A stretch of DNA of 19,854 nt from the NCBI GenBank assembly GCA_948585895.1, contig CAPBNZ010000019.1, positions 1-19,854 of the forward strand. Direction: 5' to 3'. This DNA comes from an uncultured Clostridia bacterium. GTDB lineage: Bacteria > Bacillota > Clostridia > TANB77 > CAG-508. The notes below the pieces were generated by a model that saw only the letters and a program-made list of their open reading frames with translations, did no database searches and was not told where the DNA came from. The position numbers and the translations under genes are program-made. Below, piece after piece: positions 14,931 through 19,854 of this stretch. Every line of letters begins with the position of its first letter. The first letter of the stretch is position 1.

Positions 14931-16178
14931 TTAAAATTCCTTTTGACTTTCCTGTTCTTGCATCTTTTTTTCTTGTTCTTGTGTCCTTTTTGGTTTTCCA
15001 GAAACATTTTTCCTCAATAATTTGATGTCATTGTAACTTAAACTTCTTGTTATTTCACTCATTTCTTCTAAGTGTTCTTTTGCTTTGCTTTCTTTTTGTT
15101 TTAATTTTCTGATTTCCTCTTTTTGAGCTGGCTCTTCTAAATTAAATGGTATTGAAATTCTAGCCATTATTGGTATAAAAATAGGGTCTCTTTTTACCTT
15201 TTCTACTATTTTTTTAGAATTGCTATCAATTGCTGTATTAACATATTTGATAGCCATATCTTTGTCTCCTTTTATTAAGTAGATTTTGGCTAATTCATAA
15301 TATGCATCTGCTGATAATTCTTCGTCTTCTATTGTTTGTAAAAATCTTTTTTCTGCTTCTTCTAAATCTTTATAAATTAAGGCTATTTCTGCTAATGAAT
15401 ATTTAGCGTTATATAAGAGAGAATTAATCTCTGCTGCTTTTTCATAACATATTTTAGCATTCTGAAAGTCATTTAACATTGTGTAGGCGATTCCAAGATT
15501 ATAATTTAATTCATAGCTTACTGGATGATATCTTAAAGCATCTTGATAAATATTAACTGCCTCTTTGTACATTTCCTTTTCAATTAAGATTTCTCCTAAT
15601 AATTCTGTCGCCTTGTACATTTCTGGCTTTTTGTTTAACAAGTTAAATAACATTTCAGATGCTTCCTCTTTTTTCTCTAACTGGTTAAGCAATTCTGCTA
15701 CTTTGTAATAAGAATCATAATCTTTTTTATTTAAATCTATGGCTTGTACATACTCATCTATGGCTTTTCTCATACCACCTTCTAGCTCATAAATTTCAGC
15801 TAACATTCTATGTGCTTTATAGGAATTTGTATTTTTTTCTATCAAATCAATTAATGCTTGCTTAGCTTTCTTGTTATCTCCGAAAAATAAATGTAGTTTT
15901 GCTTTCCTAATGTAGACTATTTCAAAAAGGGTGGTTTCTCTTTTTTCTAATATAATAACTGCTATTGGAAGTATAATGGATAACATATATTTTAAAATCA
16001 CAAATACTATGTTTAGCTTAATTGTAAACAATACTTCCACAAAATTAAGGGCAATTCCTATTGCTTCTAAAACTAAAATTGCTACATAAGTTGTATCATT
16101 ATTTCGAATCATACGAAAAAACATAGATACAAATATTGCAAATGAAATAACTGTAAATATTAATTGTTCTATTACCAT
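14931..16178 (-). CDS. Membrane-anchored TPR protein
   Basis: The 415-residue protein starts with three hydrophobic segments (about 5-22, 30-52 and 57-78), followed by about seven tetratricopeptide-type helical pairs (about 88-330), recognisable by repeats such as AHRMLAEIYELEGGMRKAIDEY and ELNYNLGIAYTML. The last 65 residues or so are charged and probably helical or coiled coil. TPR arrays act as protein-binding scaffolds; the partner is unknown, and I do not assign a gene name. ATG at 16178 follows AAGGAG at a good distance. It lies between the lytic transglycosylase gene and dpaA on the same strand, with gaps of about 100 and 195 bases, so co-transcription with either is possible but unproven. 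Confidence 0.85.
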   Translation of the reverse strand: MVIEQLIFTVISFAIFVSMFFRMIRNNDTTYVAILVLEAIGIALNFVEVLFTIKLNIVFVILKYMLSIILPIAVIILEKRETTLFEIVYIRKAKLHLFFGDNKKAKQALIDLIEKNTNSYKAHRMLAEIYELEGGMRKAIDEYVQAIDLNKKDYDSYYKVAELLNQLEKKEEASEMLFNLLNKKPEMYKATELLGEILIEKEMYKEAVNIYQDALRYHPVSYELNYNLGIAYTMLNDFQNAKICYEKAAEINSLLYNAKYSLAEIALIYKDLEEAEKRFLQTIEDEELSADAYYELAKIYLIKGDKDMAIKYVNTAIDSNSKKIVEKVKRDPIFIPIMARISIPFNLEEPAQKEEIRKLKQKESKAKEHLEEMSEITRSLSYNDIKLLRKNVSGKPKRTQEQEKKMQEQESQKEF

Positions 16179-16283
16179 TTTGTTTTCTCCTTCTTTTTAA
16201 CATTTCTATTTTATTCCATTTTTCGTCATTTGTCTAGTTCTGTTATAGAAAAATCAAATATTTTCTGGTCAATACAAGGTGTC

Positions 16284-16850
16284 TCATTCATTTTCATATA
16301 ATGCTTCATAAATTTTATAATCTCTTAATATTTTTCTCACATAATGATTCGTTTCTTTATAAGGGACTTTCTCGATGTCTGTTCCATCTTTTTGAATCAT
16401 TCCTTTTTCAATCCATCCATCTACAGTTCCAATTCCAGCATTATAAGCTGCTAAAGCTACTTCTTTATTTTGGTAGCGTTGCATAAGAGTAGCTAAATAA
16501 CAAGTTCCTATTTCAATATTTTTATCAATATCATAAAGCTCTTCTTTTATGTTATCTGAATCAATTGGGATTCCATTCTTTTTAGCAACATCTTTTGCTG
16601 TTTCCTCCATCAACTGCATTAAACCAACAGCACTTCGATGTGAAACAGCTTTTTTATTAAAATTGCTTTCAGCTTTTATTACTGCAAAGATGAGGTTTTC
16701 CTCTATTTGATATTTTTCCTCATACTTTGCTACGACTTCTTGATATGTTTTTGGATACATCTTCTTTAGTAAATTATCCTTAAAAAATAGAAAAACAACT
16801 ATAATTACTATTAATAATAAAATCGCTATTATTCGTTTTTTGTTTTTCAC
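16284..16850 (-). CDS. Membrane-anchored lytic transglycosylase (SLT domain)
   Basis: The 188-residue protein has a basic start and one membrane segment (about 6-23), then a soluble-lytic-transglycosylase domain (about 38-185). Visible motifs are IKAESNFN with catalytic E61, GLMQL (76-80), AAYNAG (134-139) and the later YVRKI. It would cut the glycan strands of peptidoglycan outside the membrane, leaving 1,6-anhydro ends. The start chosen is GTG at 16850, because AAGGAG lies nine bases upstream and the protein then begins directly with its signal anchor. An ATG at 16883 overlapping the end of polA is the alternative and adds 11 charged residues. The ribosome binding site falls immediately after the polA stop, so translation may be coupled. 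Confidence 0.92.
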   Translation of the reverse strand: MKNKKRIIAILLLIVIIVVFLFFKDNLLKKMYPKTYQEVVAKYEEKYQIEENLIFAVIKAESNFNKKAVSHRSAVGLMQLMEETAKDVAKKNGIPIDSDNIKEELYDIDKNIEIGTCYLATLMQRYQNKEVALAAYNAGIGTVDGWIEKGMIQKDGTDIEKVPYKETNHYVRKILRDYKIYEALYENE

Positions 16851-16869
16851 ACGCACTCTCTCCTTGTCC

Positions 16870-19579
16870 TTATTTGCAATCATACCAATTTGTAGCCTCT
16901 GCTATATCTGCTATTAATGGTACTTCTAATTGTATAGCTGATTCCATACTTTCTTTTAGTATCTCTTTGATTTCTTCCTTTTCTTCTTTTGTTGCTTCTA
17001 TCATCATTTCATCATGAACTTGTAAAACTATTTTGGATTGTAGTTCTCTTTTCTGAATCTCTTGTTTCACCTTTATCATAGCAATTTTCATGATATCTGC
17101 TGCTGTTCCTTGTATTGGTGTGTTCATAGCTGCTCTTGAACCAAATTGCCTTACCATATAATTGTTTGATTTTAACTCTGGTATATATCTTCTTCTATGG
17201 AATAATGTTTCTACGTACCCTTCATCTGTTGCTTTTTTTGTTATATCTTCCATAAAAGATTGGATGCCTACATACTCCTCTAAGTATTCTGTGATATATT
17301 GTTTTGCTTTTTTTCTTGCAATTCCGAAGTTGTTCTCCTAATCCGAAATCACTAATTCCATAGACGATTCCAAAATTAACAGCTTTTGCATCACTTCTTT
17401 GCTCTTTTGTAACTTCTTCTAATGGAATTTTAAATACTTTTGATGCGGCTTGTTTATGGATATCTTGCCCTTCTCTAAAAGCTTGTATCATATGTTGGTC
17501 TTTTGATATGTGTGCTAATACTCTTAATTCAATTTGAGAATAATCGGCATCTACATATATTTTTCCTTCTTCTGGCTTGAATACTTTTCTTACTCTTTTT
17601 CCTAATTCAAATCTAGTTGGTATATTCTGAAGATTTGGCTCGGTTGAACTAATTCTTCCTGTTGCTGTTATAGTTTGATGAAAGAAAGAGTGTATCCTTT
17701 TTGTTTTAGGATTAATATATTGTTTTAGTCCTTCTACATAAGTAGAGTTTAGTTTCATTAATTGTCTATACTCTAAAATTTGTTCAATAATTGGGTGTTC
17801 TTTTTTTAGTTTTTCTAATACATCAACATCTGTGGAATAACCACTCTTAGTCTTTTTTACAACTGGCAATTTCATTTCTTCGAAAAGGACTTCTCCTAAT
17901 TGTTTTGTAGAATTTATATTGAATTCTTTTCCTGCCATCTCATATATAATTTGAGTCAAGCTTTCTAATTTATCTGTTAACTCTTTTCCAAATTGATTTA
18001 GTTCTTCTTCATCTACATACATACCATTCCATTGCATTTCTGATAGCACTTCAATAGTTGGCATATCAATTTCATAAAATAACTTTAAAGCTTCTATTTC
18101 TTCTAATTTCTTTAAGGTAATTTGTTTGATTTGACTAATAGCATAACTATACAAAGCATATTTTTCTTGTTCTTTCTTATTATTTTCTGTTTGTTCTGTC
18201 TGTATTGTATCAAATAAGTTAATCTGCTGTTGTTCTTGTTCCTTCCCTATTAAATCACATACATTAATATTTAGATATCGTTCCATTAAACTTTCTATTT
18301 CTAATTTATTATTGGTTGGGTTTAAAATATAGGCACTAATTGCAATATCATATTCCATACCCTTAAAATTAATTCCTACTTGTTTTAATAAAATATAGGT
18401 TTTTGTTAAATTAATACTAATTTTCTTTATCTTATCACTTTCAAAAATCTCTTTAAATGCCTGGATCTCTTGCTCATTTTTCATATTCATGTAAATGGCT
18501 TCCTTCGTTTCTTCATTAAAAATTGCTAAGCCACTTATTTTTTCTTTTATAATTTTCTCAGGATTTCTATCTTCACTTGTATGAAGATAGAAAATCATTT
18601 GTTTTTGATTTTCTATTAATTTTATAATCTCTTTATCTGATTTATCTACTATTTGAAATAAATCTTTTGCCTCTAGCTTACTTTCCTCTTTTTCATGTAA
18701 TGAAAATCGGTCGATATAACGATTAAAATTTAGTTCTTTGAATTTATCAAATACTCTTTTTTTGTCCCATTCTTCTACTTTAAAATCTTCTAATGTATCT
18801 TGAATTGGCACTGCTAGATTAATGGTTCCTAATGTTTTGGATAAAAAAGCTAATTCTTTATTGTTTTCTATTTTTTCTTTTTGTTTTCCTTTTAACTCTG
18901 CTTCTCCCTTATCTACTTTTTCATATAGATTTTCAATAGATCCAAACTTTTGAATTAAGGATAGTGCCGTTTTTTCCCCTACACCTGGTACTCCTGGAAT
19001 GTTGTCAGATGTGTCTCCTTGTAAGCCCTTTACATCAATTAATTGTTTTGGTTCTAATCCATAAGTATCCATTATTCTTTGTCGATTATACTCATCTGTT
19101 TCTGTTTTTCCTCCCTTTGTATGGGGAATTCGAATGGTTATTTTATCGGTTGCTAATTGAAAGGTATCTCTATCTCCTGAAAGAATTATAACTTCTAAGC
19201 CTTGCTTTTCTCCATAACGAGATAATGTTCCCAATATATCGTCTGCTTCATATCCTTCCATTTCCACAATATCAATCTTCATTGCCTTTAAGATATCTTT
19301 TATAATTGGCATTTGGTCTGCTAATTCCTGTGGCATACCTTTTCTGGTCGCTTTATATCCCTCATAAAGTTTATGTCTTGCTGTTGGTGCTTTTAAATCA
19401 AAAGCAACTACCATATATTCTGGATTTACCTCTTCTAATAATTTAAACAAAATTGCTAAAAATCCATATACTGCATTGGTATATTTTCCATCTTTAGTGG
19501 TTAGCATTTTGCTTCCCATAATTCCATAAAAAGCTCTATTCATTATACTGTTACCATCTACTAATACTAATTTGCCCAA
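16870..19579 (-). CDS. polA: DNA polymerase I, interrupted by a single +1 frameshift
   Basis: Read with one base skipped at 17326, this is a 902-residue family A polymerase of normal length. It has an N-terminal 5'-nuclease domain (about 1-290), a 3'-5' exonuclease-like domain whose acidic DxE motif is missing (so probably no proofreading, as in Bacillus), and a polymerase domain. Motif A DADYSQIELR starts at D677, the O-helix has R728, K732 and Y740, and motif C VHDE lies at 854-857. Without the shift, the product ends after 785 residues with 34 wrong residues and no motif C, so it could not polymerise. The break lies in the conserved GLGEQLGIARKKA segment: the DNA reads CTT CGG AAT where CTT GGA ATT is needed. 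No in-frame ATG exists; TTG at 19579 with AGGAGG eight bases upstream is the start. Confidence 0.93.
17323..17329 (-). other. +1 frameshift site CTT-CGG-A in polA
   Basis: On the minus strand codon 751 is CTT and codon 752 is CGG, beginning at 17326. Skipping that C gives GGA, the conserved glycine after the O-helix, and restores the frame for the last 151 residues. CTT can slip onto TTC, as CTT does in prfB, and an AGGAGA lies about five bases before the CTT. The unshifted frame continues 34 codons, CGG included, before stopping, so a stop codon is not the trigger. Confidence 0.75.
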
Positions 19580-19623
19580 AACATTTTCCTCCTATCTAGG
19601 TAATCCTTCCTATTTTCATCTAA

Positions 19624-19661
19624 TTTTTGAAACACTTAAGACCTGTCCCTATTGTTTCATT
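19624..19661 (-). repeat. Single-arm copy of the GGGACAGG element
   Basis: On the minus strand this stretch matches 4436-4472 closely: AATGAAACAA, AGGGACAGG and AGTGTTTCAAAAA are shared, and only one base before and four or five bases after the core differ. TGAAACA and TGTTTCA also form a dyad within the unit. It supplies the stop codon of the gene at the right edge, just as the copy at 4436-4505 covers the sleB stop codon. Confidence 0.75.
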
Positions 19662-19854
19662 TTTTGATTTACAATATATGTTCCTAAACTTCCTACTACA
19701 AATATAAATGTGAATGGCGTTCCGTTTCTCCACCCTTCGCCATATGTTAAAAAGATACTATTGGCAAATTGGCTTATTAATGCTATTTGTGGTATCCATT
19801 TTATATTTTCTGCACTTTGCCACATTAAAAGTGGAAAGAGCCACATGATATACC
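19649..19854 (-). CDS. Membrane protein, C-terminal part (5' end outside window)
   Basis: The frame is open from the right window edge to a TAG at 19649-19651, giving 68 visible residues. The fragment has two or three hydrophobic segments (MWLFPLLMW, then IPQIALISQFANSIFL, then FTFIFVVGSLGTYIV) and ends in a short basic tail. I do not recognise it. The final codons and stop lie in the GGGACAGG repeat at 19624-19661, so its last residues may be shaped by that element. It precedes polA by 69 bases on the same strand. Confidence 0.6.
   Translation of the reverse strand, partial: YIMWLFPLLMWQSAENIKWIPQIALISQFANSIFLTYGEGWRNGTPFTFIFVVGSLGTYIVNQKMKQ

Noticed and set aside
16870..19579. Treating the two polA parts as separate nuclease and polymerase genes.
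   Set aside because: The break falls inside the polymerase domain between motifs B and C, so neither part would be a complete domain; one skipped base gives a normal 902-residue enzyme.

Overview
The window is AT-rich and reads as the chromosome of an endospore-forming member of the Clostridia. The sporulation genes (a SleB cortex hydrolase, YlbJ, dipicolinate synthase subunit A), the gene neighbourhoods (an M24 peptidase next to efp, a CD1247-like zinc-ribbon protein, YqeG, a prepilin peptidase) and the strong AGA/A-ending codon bias all point that way. I cannot name the species. I saw no rRNA, tRNA, CRISPR array, insertion sequence or prophage.

Layout. Positions 1-601 hold two tandem copies of a gene for a peptide of about 53 residues, each ending in its own near-identical terminator; the first copy is cut by the window edge. 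From about 4413 down to 733 a minus-strand run with a strong promoter carries yqeG, a prepilin peptidase gene, an M24 Xaa-Pro peptidase gene, efp and a zinc-ribbon gene. Above it, also on the minus strand, are sleB (own promoter), holA, a glycogen-debranching-type gene, yvcK and murB. A 376-base divergent intergenic region separates murB from the only other plus-strand unit, ylbJ plus a small Met-rich protein gene, which ends in a bidirectional terminator at 12815-12886. The minus strand resumes with the 3' partial gene at the right edge, polA, a lytic transglycosylase, a membrane TPR protein, dpaA and uppP.

Functions cluster into envelope and peptidoglycan work (murB, uppP, yvcK, lytic transglycosylase), sporulation and germination (ylbJ, dpaA, sleB), replication and translation (polA, holA, efp), and storage glucan breakdown.

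The most striking observation: two conserved housekeeping genes, the M24 peptidase gene and polA, are each broken by exactly one extra base. In both, the extra base is a C placed directly before a GGA codon for a conserved glycine, so the ribosome meets an in-frame CGG followed by A. A scan by eye of the other recognisable genes found no other in-frame CGG. The only others lie in the two tandem small peptides and the small protein after ylbJ. This fits a lineage in which CGG is poorly decoded or unassigned and acts as a +1 frameshift (or CGGA four-base) signal. A sequencing or assembly artefact is the main alternative and cannot be excluded here.
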